Below are positions 28,223-37,152 of a stretch of DNA of 64,000 bases, one piece after another. Each line of letters opens with the position of its first letter. The stretch's first letter is position 1. A model generated the notes under the pieces. The model was not told the origin of the DNA, made no database searches, and was given only the letters and a program-made list of their open reading frames with translations. Position numbers and translations under genes: made by a program. Origin of the DNA: Luteolibacter luteus (lineage in GTDB: Bacteria; Verrucomicrobiota; Verrucomicrobiia; Verrucomicrobiales; Akkermansiaceae); the NCBI RefSeq assembly GCF_012913485.1, contig NZ_CP051774.1, positions 3,038,001-3,102,000 on the forward strand, in the 5' to 3' direction.

Positions 28223-28570
28223 ATGAAGGTCGAAAAAGTCAAATATGTCCTCTGGGCCGCCGATTGGCAGCGCTGTCTCCGCTTTTATCGCGAGCTCTTT
28301 GGCGGCGTGGTCAGCTTCGAGTCCGAAGTCTGGAGCGAAATCGTCATCGCCGGCGCGACGATCGGTGTTCATGGCGGCGGGGAGGGGAAGCGCACCTGGA
28401 CCGGCCTTTCCTTCCAGCTCGACGATCTGCGGGAAGGGATCCGCCGCCTGGCGGAGTGTGGTGGTGCCCTGACCAGCGAGCCCAATGATACCCCGGAGGA
28501 CCCGCTGCACCTCGCCATGTGCATCGATCCCGAGGGGAACGAGTTCATGATGACCCAGCGCAGGCACTAA
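28223..28570 (+). CDS. VOC-superfamily protein (glyoxalase / bleomycin-resistance-like)
   Basis: A 115-residue single-domain protein with paired beta-alpha-beta-beta-beta modules. It starts MKVEKVKYVLWAADWQRCLR FYRELFGG (split here by the helix start), with the usual FYRELFG turn, and ends GNEFMMTQ, where metalloenzymes often place a Glu ligand (N-E-F). The middle has SFQLDDLREGIRRLAE. VOC proteins include metal-dependent isomerases, dioxygenases and drug-binding proteins; the substrate is not predictable. A start at 28175 would add a non-homologous leader, so the ATG at 28223 is preferred. It is convergent with the cardiolipin synthase gene 13 bp away. Confidence 0.8.
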   Translation: MKVEKVKYVLWAADWQRCLRFYRELFGGVVSFESEVWSEIVIAGATIGVHGGGEGKRTWTGLSFQLDDLREGIRRLAECGGALTSEPNDTPEDPLHLAMCIDPEGNEFMMTQRRH

Positions 28571-28583
28571 TCGATCCCATCGC

Positions 28584-30092
28584 TCATTGAAGCGGTGCCA
28601 GCAGACGGGAAACACGCGAGGCCAAGCGGAAGTGGAAAGGCTTTTGATCCAGTTCCTCCTGGGTCATCAGCCGGCTCCGCTTGAAGTCTTCCTCCAGCAT
28701 CGTCGCTACCTTTCCTGCGAAATCGCGGTTCTTGATCGCCATCGTGATCTCGAAGTTCAGGCGGAAGGAACGGTTGTCGAAATTGGCGGAACCCACACTG
28801 GAGAAATCATCGTCCATCAGCACCACCTTCTGGTGCATGAAGCCTTGGTTGTAGCGGTAGATCTTGATGTCCGTTCCCTGTACGTCCTTCAGGTAGGAAT
28901 AGGCTGAAAAGTACACCAGCTTGTTGTCCGGTTGCTCCGGGATCAGCAGCCGCACATCCACTCCCCTCAAGGCCGCCAGTTGTAGCGCGGAAATGATCTG
29001 CTCGTCCGGGACGAAATAGGGACTCGCGATCCAGATCCGCCGTTCCGCGCTATTGATCGCGGAGAGGAAGAAGAGCGCACAGCTTTCCATCTTGTCCGCC
29101 GGTCCGGTCGGCAGGCAGAGGGCACTCACATCCGCGCCGGATTCGGAGGCGCTCGGCGTCCATGACAGCTCGTTCAGCACGGTCCCCGTTGCCCAATACC
29201 AATCCTCTCCGAAAGGCACCTGCAGCATCGCCGCCCCCGGGCCGCGGATGCGGAGATGGGTATCCCGCCAAGCCCCCAGCGTCGCATGCTGGCTCACGTA
29301 TTCATTTCCCACGTTGAAGCCGCCCGTGAAGCCAGTCTTCCCATCCACCACCACGATTTTGCGGTGGTTCCGGAAGTTGAGCTGGAATTTCCTCCCATCG
29401 CGCCTGCTGGTGCTGAAGGCATGGATCTGCACGCCTGCGTCCCGCAGCTCACGGACGTACCCGCTTCCCAGCGAGAGGCTGCCGATTTCATCGTAGAGGA
29501 AATAGACCTTCACGCCAGTCGTCGTCTTCGCGATCAGCTTGTCCTTCAGCTTCCTCCCGAGTTCGTCATCCTTCACGATGTAGAACTGCACCAGCACGTA
29601 CGACTGCGCCGCATCGATCGCCTCGAAGATCGAGTTGAAGGTCGCCTCGCCATCGATCAGCAGCTCGGCCTCGTTGCCGCGGGTGAAGGAAAGCCCCGCC
29701 AGCTTCTCCAGCATCTTGCCCATCGGCTTCTCGATCTCGGAGCGCAGCTCACGTTCTGTCAGCGCGTTTCTCAGCTTGTCCGAGACATACTGGAAGTCCG
29801 CCGCGCTTGAGCGCCGGGCCACCACGTATCCCTGGAGTTCGCTGTGGCCGAAGACCCAATACGCAGGCACCGCGCCATAGGGGAAAAGATTCAGTGAGAG
29901 AGCCCAGGCGATCGCTCCTTGGGAGGTCCGCGTTTCCATGATCGCCTCGATTGAGGTCAAGGCACCCGCCGTATGGGCCAAAACGACGAAGGCCGAGAGA
30001 TAGCGCTTTTTCCGTTTCGCGAAGTAGCCCTTCACGCGACCGAACCGTGAAAGCGGGGAAGACTCCGGAGCGAGGGATAGTTCTGCGGTCAT
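28584..30092 (-). CDS. cls: cardiolipin synthase (phospholipase D superfamily)
   Basis: A 502-residue membrane enzyme that joins two phosphatidylglycerols into cardiolipin plus glycerol. An N-terminal membrane region (FVVLAHTAGALTSIEAIM and AIAWALSLNLFPYGAVPAYW) precedes two PLD catalytic motifs: HRKIVVVDGKTGFTGGFN (about residue 235) and HQKVVLMDDDFSSVGSANFD (about 415), each with His-x-Lys-x4-Asp. The ATG at 30092 is preferred; a start at 30140 would add 16 residues. The short first helix region relative to E. coli ClsA is normal among homologues. It lies 81 bp beyond the methyltransferase gene on the same strand. Confidence 0.92.
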   Translation of the reverse strand: MTAELSLAPESSPLSRFGRVKGYFAKRKKRYLSAFVVLAHTAGALTSIEAIMETRTSQGAIAWALSLNLFPYGAVPAYWVFGHSELQGYVVARRSSAADFQYVSDKLRNALTERELRSEIEKPMGKMLEKLAGLSFTRGNEAELLIDGEATFNSIFEAIDAAQSYVLVQFYIVKDDELGRKLKDKLIAKTTTGVKVYFLYDEIGSLSLGSGYVRELRDAGVQIHAFSTSRRDGRKFQLNFRNHRKIVVVDGKTGFTGGFNVGNEYVSQHATLGAWRDTHLRIRGPGAAMLQVPFGEDWYWATGTVLNELSWTPSASESGADVSALCLPTGPADKMESCALFFLSAINSAERRIWIASPYFVPDEQIISALQLAALRGVDVRLLIPEQPDNKLVYFSAYSYLKDVQGTDIKIYRYNQGFMHQKVVLMDDDFSSVGSANFDNRSFRLNFEITMAIKNRDFAGKVATMLEEDFKRSRLMTQEELDQKPFHFRLASRVSRLLAPLQ

Positions 30093-30173
30093 GGCGGAGA
30101 ATGAGATCCTATCCATCCGCCCGATTTCCCCGGAAGACAAGCCGGCGATGATGGGAAGCTGATCTCAGGGCCG

Positions 30174-30956
30174 CTAGACGACCTTTCTCGCCAGCAGGCT
30201 CACCCGCTGCCAAGTCCAGCTCACCTTCTCGCCTGTTTCGATCTGCATCGCCTCGCGCACATGCGGGCTCGCCGTGGCAATCAGCTTCCTCACCTGCGTC
30301 CGGTTCTCTTCAGAAGTCGCCGCGGCGCTGAAATACCACTCCAGATCCGGCTGCAACATCGGCTGCAGTTCCGCCTGGATCACCGTAAAGCCTGCCTCCT
30401 CTGCCAGCCTCACCCACGTCGCCCGGTCTAACAGACGACCGTGGGACGGATCGCGCAGCTTCTCCACCTGATGCAGCCACTCCGCCGTCTCGGGATCGTC
30501 ATCGTGCAGGCTTCCATCGATCACCATGAAATAGCCACCTGGCTCCAGCACCCGGTAGCTCTCCTGGATAAACCCCGCCACGTCGCTGAAATGATGCGGT
30601 GCCACGCGGCAACTCACGATGCGGAAGGAAGCATCGGGGAAAGGAATGCTCTCGGCAGGGAAAAGCACGGACTCCACCGCGAAGCCCTCCGCCTCGATCA
30701 TCTTCCGAGCGTTCTCCAGCATCGCAGGGGCCAGGTCGCCGATGCACGGCACATAGCCCGCTTGCGCTAGCGCCAGAGCGGTGTGCCCGCCGCCGGTTGC
30801 GATATCCAGCGCGCGACCGTGCTTCTCGTCATCGGGGATGAGTTCCAGCAGCGCCGCCACGTCTCGCGTGTCCGCCAGGATGTGCTGCTTGCCATAGTTT
30901 CCCGCCTGCCGGTCGAATTGCGCGGCGGATCGCTGTTGTTGGGAATCCAAGGCCAT
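30174..30956 (-). CDS. class I SAM-dependent methyltransferase
   Basis: A 260-residue soluble enzyme of the UbiE/Coq5-like Methyltransf_11 type. Motif I is ALDIATGGGHTALALAQAG (about residue 48, SAM binding). IGDLAPAMLENARK follows as motif II. The motif after strand 4 is IPFPDASFRIVSCRVAPHHFSDV, a typical D-x-F pair with HHF, and then RVLEPGGYFMVIDG. The substrate is not readable. It is divergent (118 bp) from the halogenase-like pair at 31075 and could share a regulatory region with it; that is positional inference. It precedes cls on the same strand. Confidence 0.88.
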   Translation of the reverse strand: MALDSQQQRSAAQFDRQAGNYGKQHILADTRDVAALLELIPDDEKHGRALDIATGGGHTALALAQAGYVPCIGDLAPAMLENARKMIEAEGFAVESVLFPAESIPFPDASFRIVSCRVAPHHFSDVAGFIQESYRVLEPGGYFMVIDGSLHDDDPETAEWLHQVEKLRDPSHGRLLDRATWVRLAEEAGFTVIQAELQPMLQPDLEWYFSAAATSEENRTQVRKLIATASPHVREAMQIETGEKVSWTWQRVSLLARKVV

Positions 30957-31074
30957 GATCGTGCGGGAAAATCCGCAGCCAACATGGAACGCCTGTTTGG
31001 ATCGCGCAAGGGCCGCAATTCGTCACCTTCCCGCTTGAACGCTGCGCTTTGTTTCGCTGGCATGGCTCGAAACC

Positions 31075-32604
31075 ATGGTCTCTCTCCCCGATCCGGACCC
31101 ATCGTCATCGGCCTCGCCTGAAATCCGCAGCGTCCTTGTGCTCGGTGGCGGCAGTGCCGGTCTTCTCGCCGCGCTCACCTTGAAGCGCATGCATCCATCT
31201 CTCGCGGTCACCGTCGTCCACAGCTCGGAGATCGGCACGATCGGAGTGGGGGAGGGGACCACCGCGGTCTTTCCCGCGCATCTCTTCGAGACCCTCGGGA
31301 TCTCGAAGGAGGAATTCTACACCGAGGCACAGCCCACATGGAAGCAGGGCATCCGCTTCCTCTGGGGCCCGCGGGATGAATTCTTCTACGACTTCGAATT
31401 CCAGTATGACCAGCAGTTCCAAGGTCTTCCGAAGCCCACCGGCTACTATGCCCGCATGGAGTGCACGGATCTTTCCCAAGCCTGCGCGCTCATGCAGCGG
31501 AACAAGGCCTTCACCACCGGCCCCTTGGGCAAGCCGGTGATCAAGGGCCAGTACGCCTTCCACATCGAGAATCACCGCCTCGTCACTTGCCTCGAAACCA
31601 TTGCACGCCGGAATGGCGTCGAGTTCGCCGATGACACGCTCGACCGCACCATGGCGGCCGATGGTCAGGTCACTGCACTGCATTTCAAAAGCGGCGAGAT
31701 CCGCACGGCGGACCTCTACATTGATGCCTCAGGCTTCCGCGCCGAGCTCATCGGGAAGGCGCTGGAAGAACCCTTCAACAGCTTCTCCGGCAGCCTGTTC
31801 TGCGATCGCGCCGTGATCGGAGGTTGGGAGCGCACGGATGAGCCCATCGCACCCTACACCACGGCCGAGACCATGGATCATGGCTGGTGCTGGCAGATCG
31901 AGCACGAGACCTTTATCAATCGCGGCTATGTCTACAGCAGCCAGTTCGTCTCGGATGCAGATGCCGAAGCGGAGTTGCTTGCGAAGAATCCGAAGATCTC
32001 CACCACGCCGCGCATCGTGAAATTCCGCAGCGGCCGCTACGAACGGAACTGGGTCGGGAATGTCGTCGCGGTGGGAAATGCTTCCGGCTTCGTCGAACCC
32101 TTGGAAGCCACCGCGCTCGCCCAGATCATCTACGAGTCCCGCTGGCTCGCGGAATCGCTGCGCCGTACCGCGGGTAAGCCGGATGACGCCATGCGCGCCT
32201 CCTACAATCGCATCGTCGGCATCGCCTGGGATGAGATCCGCGATTTCCTGGCCTTCCACTACAAGTTCAATACCCGCCTCGAAACTCCCTTCTGGAAGCA
32301 CTGCCGGGAGAACACCAGCCTGGGCAACTACGAAGACCTCTACCGCCTCTACCGCGAACTGGGGCCGAACCCCGCCCTCCTTGCCCAGGCCCTTCCCGCA
32401 CGCCCGAATATCTACGGGGTGGAAGGCTTCCTCGCCATGCTGGTCGGCATGCAGGTCCACTACGACCGCCTGCACCTCGCCAGCGGTGGAGAGATGGACA
32501 CCTTCAACAGGCACCGGCAGGGCATCGCCGCAAAGGCGAAGAACGGCCTCAGCGTCCGTGAGGCTCTTGATGCGATCCGCCGTCCCTCCTGGCAATGGAC
32601 CTGA
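31075..32604 (+). CDS. flavin-dependent tryptophan-halogenase-family protein
   Basis: A 509-residue FADH2-dependent halogenase-type protein (PrnA/RebH family), which normally chlorinates or brominates an aromatic substrate using hypohalous acid held by an active-site lysine. It has the flavin fold LGGGSAGLLAALTL (about residue 22) and IGVGEGTTAVFP. The catalytic Lys is at residue 90 in PTWKQGIRF (PrnA Lys79), and the Glu at 344 in GFVEPLEATAL (PrnA Glu346). The WxWxIP motif is altered: WCWQIE at 271-276, with Glu for Pro. Length is normal. The substrate is unknown and need not be tryptophan. The stop overlaps the next gene's start by 10 bp, so the two are coupled. Confidence 0.88.
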   Translation: MVSLPDPDPSSSASPEIRSVLVLGGGSAGLLAALTLKRMHPSLAVTVVHSSEIGTIGVGEGTTAVFPAHLFETLGISKEEFYTEAQPTWKQGIRFLWGPRDEFFYDFEFQYDQQFQGLPKPTGYYARMECTDLSQACALMQRNKAFTTGPLGKPVIKGQYAFHIENHRLVTCLETIARRNGVEFADDTLDRTMAADGQVTALHFKSGEIRTADLYIDASGFRAELIGKALEEPFNSFSGSLFCDRAVIGGWERTDEPIAPYTTAETMDHGWCWQIEHETFINRGYVYSSQFVSDADAEAELLAKNPKISTTPRIVKFRSGRYERNWVGNVVAVGNASGFVEPLEATALAQIIYESRWLAESLRRTAGKPDDAMRASYNRIVGIAWDEIRDFLAFHYKFNTRLETPFWKHCRENTSLGNYEDLYRLYRELGPNPALLAQALPARPNIYGVEGFLAMLVGMQVHYDRLHLASGGEMDTFNRHRQGIAAKAKNGLSVREALDAIRRPSWQWT

Positions 32605-34127
32605 ACCCTTTTCCGCGCATGTACCCATCTCCCATCCATCACATGCTCGTCGCCGGATCCGGCACCGATGCTTTCATTGCTGCCGCGACGCTGAAGCGCG
32701 CCTACCCGGGCATCAATGTCACCCTGCTCCGCGATCCCGGCTCAGCTCCGGAGGATCCCGCCGGTGAAAGTACGGCGCCTGCCGTACTCCAGTACCTCTG
32801 CAACAACGTGGGCCTCCACGGCTCCGACATCCACCTGCATGCGCGGCCGATCTGGAATCTCGGCTTCCGCTGCCAGTGGGGCGCGCGGGGGACTTTCTTC
32901 CGTTCCTTCGATGCGCCTTTCGCCACCGGCATGCGGGGCTTCCGCACGGAGCCCGGCTACCTCGCGGCGGACGTGGGCTTGGACAATTGCTCGTTGGCGA
33001 TGTCCTTGATGGCTGCCGGGAAGCTCTTTCCGAAGGACGGCAATCATGGCTTCAAGCCGATCGAGCACGTCACCGGGCTCAATCTCCGCCCGGAGCCTCT
33101 GAATGGGCTCCTGCTCCGTGCCTGCCAGACGCTTGGCGTGAGCATCCGCAGTGGCAAGGTGGTCGGACTTAGCCGGAATCCGGATACCCTGGTGCTTGAA
33201 GATGGAAGCACCCTCGCCGCGGATCTTTACATCGATGCCACCGGTAGTGAAGCCACCCTCGCCACCTTGGACGGAAATACCGCGTGGCTTTCCTACGAGG
33301 ACGCTTGCCTTTGCACCCGCGCCGCCACCGTCGCGCGCCGTCGCGGCAGCGAGCCGATTCGCCCCTACGTCACGCTGGAGGCGCTCGATTCCGGCTGGCG
33401 CTGGCGGGTCGATCACGATGACACCGTGGGGATCGGCCACGCATGGCACCCGGATTTCATCAGTGAGGACCAGGCCTGCACGGACCTCATGGCAAAGGTC
33501 AGCGATAGCTCCCTGACTCCCCGCCTTCACCACTGGAAGGTCGGCCGTCGTCAGCAGTCCTGGCTCGGCTCCGTCGTGGCCATTGGGGATGCCAGCGGCT
33601 TTGTCGAGCCCATGAGCTCCCTGCGCTTCAGTCATCTGGTTCTGCAGTTGAATTGGCTCGTTCGCGTGCTCGCCGCGACCGACGGCATGCCCGGAGATGA
33701 AACCCGCCGCACCTACAGCCGTGTCGTTTCGGAAGCTTGGGACGAAAGCCGTGACTTCCACGCCATCCACTACCGCTTCCATGCTGCCGGAAAATCCCCC
33801 TTCTGGGATATGGCCCGCGCTACCGCAAAGGCCCGAAAGCATGCCGAACTCGTCGACCTCTACGGCAGCATCGGCCCCTCTTCGACCCTGGAGAGCTGCC
33901 TGCCTTCCTGGCCGGGCTTCGTCGGCATTGATTCGTGGATCGCAGCCCTCATCGGCATGGGTGTTCCCTTCCGTCATCACCCGGAAATCCCGGAGCCGGA
34001 AAGGAAGGCTTGGCAGTCACTCTGCGAGCAGCGTCGCGCTCTCGCGAAACAAGCGGTGCATGCCGAACTCTGCATCGGTGCCGCCCGCCGCGCTGTCCGC
34101 CCGGAGCCGCGGGTAAGCCTTCCCTGA
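32595..34127 (+). CDS. halogenase-family paralogue lacking catalytic residues (probable pseudoenzyme)
   Basis: A 510-residue protein alignable end to end with the upstream halogenase. The fold is kept: a Rossmann-like start (LVAGSGTDAFIAAATLKRAY), AGESTAPAVLQYL, GWRWRVDHD in place of WxWxIP, and GDASGFVEPMSSLRF. However, the catalytic Lys is replaced by Asn at about residue 88 (RPIWNLGFRCQW), the Glu by Ser at about 341 (EPMSS), and the flavin GxGxxG loop is altered (GSGTDA). It may bind flavin or partner the active enzyme, but is unlikely to halogenate by the known mechanism. It overlaps the upstream gene by 10 bp. The frame is intact, which argues for a selected function. Confidence 0.82.
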   Translation: MDLNPFPRMYPSPIHHMLVAGSGTDAFIAAATLKRAYPGINVTLLRDPGSAPEDPAGESTAPAVLQYLCNNVGLHGSDIHLHARPIWNLGFRCQWGARGTFFRSFDAPFATGMRGFRTEPGYLAADVGLDNCSLAMSLMAAGKLFPKDGNHGFKPIEHVTGLNLRPEPLNGLLLRACQTLGVSIRSGKVVGLSRNPDTLVLEDGSTLAADLYIDATGSEATLATLDGNTAWLSYEDACLCTRAATVARRRGSEPIRPYVTLEALDSGWRWRVDHDDTVGIGHAWHPDFISEDQACTDLMAKVSDSSLTPRLHHWKVGRRQQSWLGSVVAIGDASGFVEPMSSLRFSHLVLQLNWLVRVLAATDGMPGDETRRTYSRVVSEAWDESRDFHAIHYRFHAAGKSPFWDMARATAKARKHAELVDLYGSIGPSSTLESCLPSWPGFVGIDSWIAALIGMGVPFRHHPEIPEPERKAWQSLCEQRRALAKQAVHAELCIGAARRAVRPEPRVSLP

Positions 34128-34137
34128 ACCGCCACCC

Positions 34138-34485
34138 GTGTTCGAGCCGCAAGCAAGATCGCCCGGCCCGGTCGAAAGCTTCCTGATCCTCGTCAGCTTG
34201 CTGACGCCGGGGGTTGCGATGCTTTGCTATGTGGCTGCGGCGGGAAGGTGGTTTCAGATCTGGATCCGCGCGAACGTGGAACTTTATCTCGGATCGAGCC
34301 TCGTCTTCGCAGCTTTGGTCGCACTGGGTTGCAGCTTCTTTGCCGCAGGGATCCTGGCAGCGCGGATCGATCCCCTGATGAGGCCGCGGCAGCTCGTCCG
34401 CTGGGCGATTCTGTTCTTCGTTCTTCAGATAGCCCTGACCCCCGGGGTAGCGATGATCGGCTCCATGGTCTTTCTCGGGCGTTGA
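34138..34485 (+). CDS. small polytopic membrane protein of unknown function
   Basis: A 115-residue, strongly hydrophobic protein, GTG start, 10 bp after the halogenase-like pair and probably in the same transcript. Three membrane segments can be seen: VESFLILVSLLTPGVAMLCY (about 12-31), LYLGSSLVFAALVALGCSFF (about 49-68) and WAILFFVLQIALTPGVAMIG (about 88-107). Short charged loops separate them, including AARIDPLMRPRQLVR. The phrase LTPGVAM occurs twice, at the end of helices 1 and 3, suggesting internal duplication. No family is recognised. Confidence 0.6.
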   Translation: MFEPQARSPGPVESFLILVSLLTPGVAMLCYVAAAGRWFQIWIRANVELYLGSSLVFAALVALGCSFFAAGILAARIDPLMRPRQLVRWAILFFVLQIALTPGVAMIGSMVFLGR

Positions 34486-34830
34486 GCGGCTGATCCATCG
34501 GGAAAAGAGGCTAGGACCACGGAAAGTGGTTCCGAAAGATCGGCCTTTCTGTCAGACTCGCATCGTGTCGCTCATCCCTTTATCACTTTTTCATCCCGGC
34601 CATGGGAGACAGGGAGACGCGGGCGCCTGTTAATTTTCCTCTTTTAACAGGCGGAACAGGCACCCGGACCCCTTTTTCGAAACCCGGAAAAGCGGCACGA
34701 TAAATCACGATTCATCCTCCGGGTACCCGCCAGATCCCGCCTCTTCCGCCACGAAAAAGGCAGACGGAAGACACCTCTGGCCCCGCTTCCGGAGTTGAAT
34801 TCCGCCGCCGAACCCGATTTTGTCTCCCTT
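34486..34830. other. 345-bp intergenic region before the C39-like peptidase gene
   Basis: No convincing gene. It contains REP-like copy 2 at 34624-34661. The peptidase promoter should lie between about 34670 and 34800, but I cannot place it precisely. Confidence 0.55.
34624..34661 (-). repeat. REP-like palindromic element, copy 2
   Basis: A 10-bp stem (CGCCTGTTAA at 34624-34633, complement at 34644-34653) around a 10-nt loop, followed by GAACAGGC at 34654-34661. On the minus strand it begins GCCTGTTCCGCCTGTTA, as copy 1 at 1497-1536 does on the plus strand. It is free-standing in an intergenic region. Confidence 0.6.
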
Positions 34831-36264
34831 ATGAAGCCCCTCTTCCTCTGTCTTCCCCTCGTGCTCTGCGCACAGCTCCACGCCGCCATCGGCCAGTGGC
34901 AGGTGCTTCAGGACGGCGAGGGCGGATCCATCAAGGTCCGTTTCGAGGGTCTCCAAAAGGACAAGTATCTCCTTCGCCGCGAGACCGACGGCAAGCTTTT
35001 CGAGACCTCCCCGGGCATGCTCCCCGCCGAGGCCCGCACCGCCATCGATGCCGAGGCGAAGCTCCTTTCCGAAGAGCTTCCGAAACTCAGCGCCATGGCC
35101 GGTCACAAGATGTTCTCCGGCACTCCTTTCGAGGTCCGCCCGGCTCAGGAAATCGCGGATGCCCTTGACCTCAGACCGGAGTCGAAGACGAAGCACAGCG
35201 CCAGCTGGCGCTCTTACACCGGCGAGAAATACAAGCTTTTCGGCGCCCGCCCTTACTCGGTGGCACTCTACGCCGGTGAGGATGGCAATGCCTCGATCCT
35301 CTCCGCGGTCTACTCGAACAAGGGTGACTTCAAGAGCGGCGTCGGCTCCGGTGAAGATCATTTCAAGGGCAAGAGCGAGGCCGATGAAGCATCGCTCGCC
35401 AAGGCCATGGAAGCCGATGAGAAGGCCGTGCTCGCCGCGATTTCCAGCGTGCTCGGCGAACCGAAGACGCAGCGCTTCGGTGATTCCCGGAATACCCGCC
35501 GCGTGGTGCGCCGCTGGGACTGGAATGGCCATTCGCTCATCCTTTCCAGCGAAGAGCTGGAATACGTTTCCCTTTCCATCGTCCCGCTCGAACTCGCCGA
35601 TGGCGGTGGCAAGACCGCCAAGGTGAAGGATGGCGACATCCGCAAACGCCTGAAGGAAGATGTGGTCCGTGAGAAGAATGGCGACGTCTACCTCGGCCAG
35701 ATCCCGATGGTTGATCAGGGCCCGAAAGGCTACTGCGTCCCCGCCACCTTCGAGCGCGCCATGCGTGCCGCCGGCATCGAAGCCGACATGTATCTGCTCG
35801 CCATGGTCGGCAAGAGCGGCATGGGTGGTGGCACCTCGGTCGAATACCTCCTCGAAGAAGTCCGCTCGCAGGTCCGCAACAAGGGCCGCCGTACCAAGGA
35901 CGAGCGCGTGAAGGAATTGAAGGTGCGGGATGTGAAGCGCTACATCGATGAAGGCGTGCCGGTCATGTGGACCATGCGTTCCCTCGGCCCCTACAACGAC
36001 ACCGCGAACAAGAACACCAACAAGCGCCGCAGCGTCACCGACTGGACCGCATGGGCCAAGGAAGTGGCCGAGCAAGCCGCCACCGTGATCAAAAAGGAAG
36101 GCGAGCAGGACAACTACCACATCTGCATGATCGTCGGCTACAACGAGGCCACGAATGAACTCGCGGTCTCCGACTCCTGGGGTGCCAGCTACGAACGCCG
36201 TTGGGTCCCCGCACCCGTCGCGAATTGGGCCAGCTCCGGCGGCCTCTTTATGATCCTGCCCTGA
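34831..36264 (+). CDS. exported C39-like cysteine peptidase with SHD1-like N-terminal module
   Basis: A 477-residue exported protein from the ATG at 34831 (signal KPLFLCLPLVLCAQLHA). After the signal, WQVLQDGEGGSIKVRFEGL...LLRRETDGKLFE resembles the SHD1-type beta module frequent in PVC-group exported proteins. The C-terminal region (about 290-475) is papain-fold, C39-like: Cys in GPKGYCVPATFERAM, a long loop GGGTSVEYLLEEV, His in DNYHICMIVGYNEATN, and Asp in AVSDSWG. The triad is complete. Substrate and destination are unknown. A strong terminator follows the stop. Starting at 34795 would place the signal too far inside. Confidence 0.75.
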   Translation: MKPLFLCLPLVLCAQLHAAIGQWQVLQDGEGGSIKVRFEGLQKDKYLLRRETDGKLFETSPGMLPAEARTAIDAEAKLLSEELPKLSAMAGHKMFSGTPFEVRPAQEIADALDLRPESKTKHSASWRSYTGEKYKLFGARPYSVALYAGEDGNASILSAVYSNKGDFKSGVGSGEDHFKGKSEADEASLAKAMEADEKAVLAAISSVLGEPKTQRFGDSRNTRRVVRRWDWNGHSLILSSEELEYVSLSIVPLELADGGGKTAKVKDGDIRKRLKEDVVREKNGDVYLGQIPMVDQGPKGYCVPATFERAMRAAGIEADMYLLAMVGKSGMGGGTSVEYLLEEVRSQVRNKGRRTKDERVKELKVRDVKRYIDEGVPVMWTMRSLGPYNDTANKNTNKRRSVTDWTAWAKEVAEQAATVIKKEGEQDNYHICMIVGYNEATNELAVSDSWGASYERRWVPAPVANWASSGGLFMILP

Positions 36265-36290
36265 GCGGCGGATTTCATTTCGATTGTTGC

Positions 36291-36322
36291 GAACCCCGGG
36301 AGCGATTCCGGGGTTCTTTTTT
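36291..36322 (+). terminator. Rho-independent terminator of the C39-like peptidase gene
   Basis: A 9-bp stem GAACCCCGG at 36291-36299 pairing with 36308-36316, 8-nt loop, followed by six T at 36317-36322. It lies 27 bp after the stop. Confidence 0.92.
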
Positions 36323-36324
36323 GC

Positions 36325-37152
36325 TCATTGGTCGAAGGGGTTCGCGAAGGGATCACCTTCGGAATGGCCTTTCGGAACGGGCAGCGTCCGTGCTTCCTCG
36401 CCCAACTGCGCAAAAGGGGGGAGCAGGTGTTTCAGGCGACCCGTGGGACCGGTCTGATAGTCCGTCTCGGATTGAATCCACGCCATGTTTCCGTTGTACC
36501 GGAAGTAGTAGGTCTCGTCTTTCGAGGGCCCTCCAGTAAATCGGGCGACCTCCACCTCGATTTTTCCAGCGGGTCCGTCGTCTGTCCCCAATGCGGGAGG
36601 CAGGTGGAAGAAGCGCTCCAGATCTCCGGCGAGGATGAGCGACTCTGCTTGTTCCGGGCCGAAGGCATCCCTGAGATCGTTTAACAGCTTGCCCTTCGAG
36701 ATGCCTCCATCTCCCGGAATCTCGACCACCCATTTCCCCGGAGCAGCTTTGGAGACTCTGGCATTTTGCTTCTCCCAAGCGAGACGGGCGGAGTCGGCCT
36801 CCCGGAGCAGATGGGCCAGTTTCTCTTTCGAGGTCGTGTCCAAGCCGACCCATGTGGCGAGCTGATCGAGGTGCGCCCTGTAAGTCTCTCCCGTGAAATC
36901 CCCGGATCTCAGGGTGGGCGACAGCTCCATGGCGATCAGCTCCTTCAGTCGTCCTTCGGAGACGAGGATCTGTCCGTCCTCCATATGTGGCAGGCCATCC
37001 GGAGGTGGCATCGCTTCGGAAAGCTCATTGCCGTTCCCGGTGGGCGCCGAGTGCTGCCACGTCGCCATGGCCGAGGATGCGATGGAACTCCCTGCGAACC
37101 ACCAGCCGCCGAGGACGCCGCCGGCGAAGAGGATGAGATGGCGGCCTTTCAT
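36325..37152 (-). CDS. membrane-anchored hypothetical protein
   Basis: A 275-residue protein. The start at 37152 is chosen because its ATG overlaps the upstream stop as ATGA; an upstream start would run into that gene. It has an N-terminal anchor (HLILFAGGVLGGWWFAGSSI) and then a soluble extracytoplasmic part rich in Glu and Leu helices (LVSEGRLKELIAMELS, KEKLAHLLREADSARLAWEK). A beta-like C-terminal third follows (WVVEIPGDGGISKGK, YYFRYNGNMAWIQSE). It shares with the next gene upstream a similar anchor-plus-helical layout. No family is recognised; a partner role with its neighbour is inferred only from the coupling. Confidence 0.65.
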   Translation of the reverse strand: MKGRHLILFAGGVLGGWWFAGSSIASSAMATWQHSAPTGNGNELSEAMPPPDGLPHMEDGQILVSEGRLKELIAMELSPTLRSGDFTGETYRAHLDQLATWVGLDTTSKEKLAHLLREADSARLAWEKQNARVSKAAPGKWVVEIPGDGGISKGKLLNDLRDAFGPEQAESLILAGDLERFFHLPPALGTDDGPAGKIEVEVARFTGGPSKDETYYFRYNGNMAWIQSETDYQTGPTGRLKHLLPPFAQLGEEARTLPVPKGHSEGDPFANPFDQ

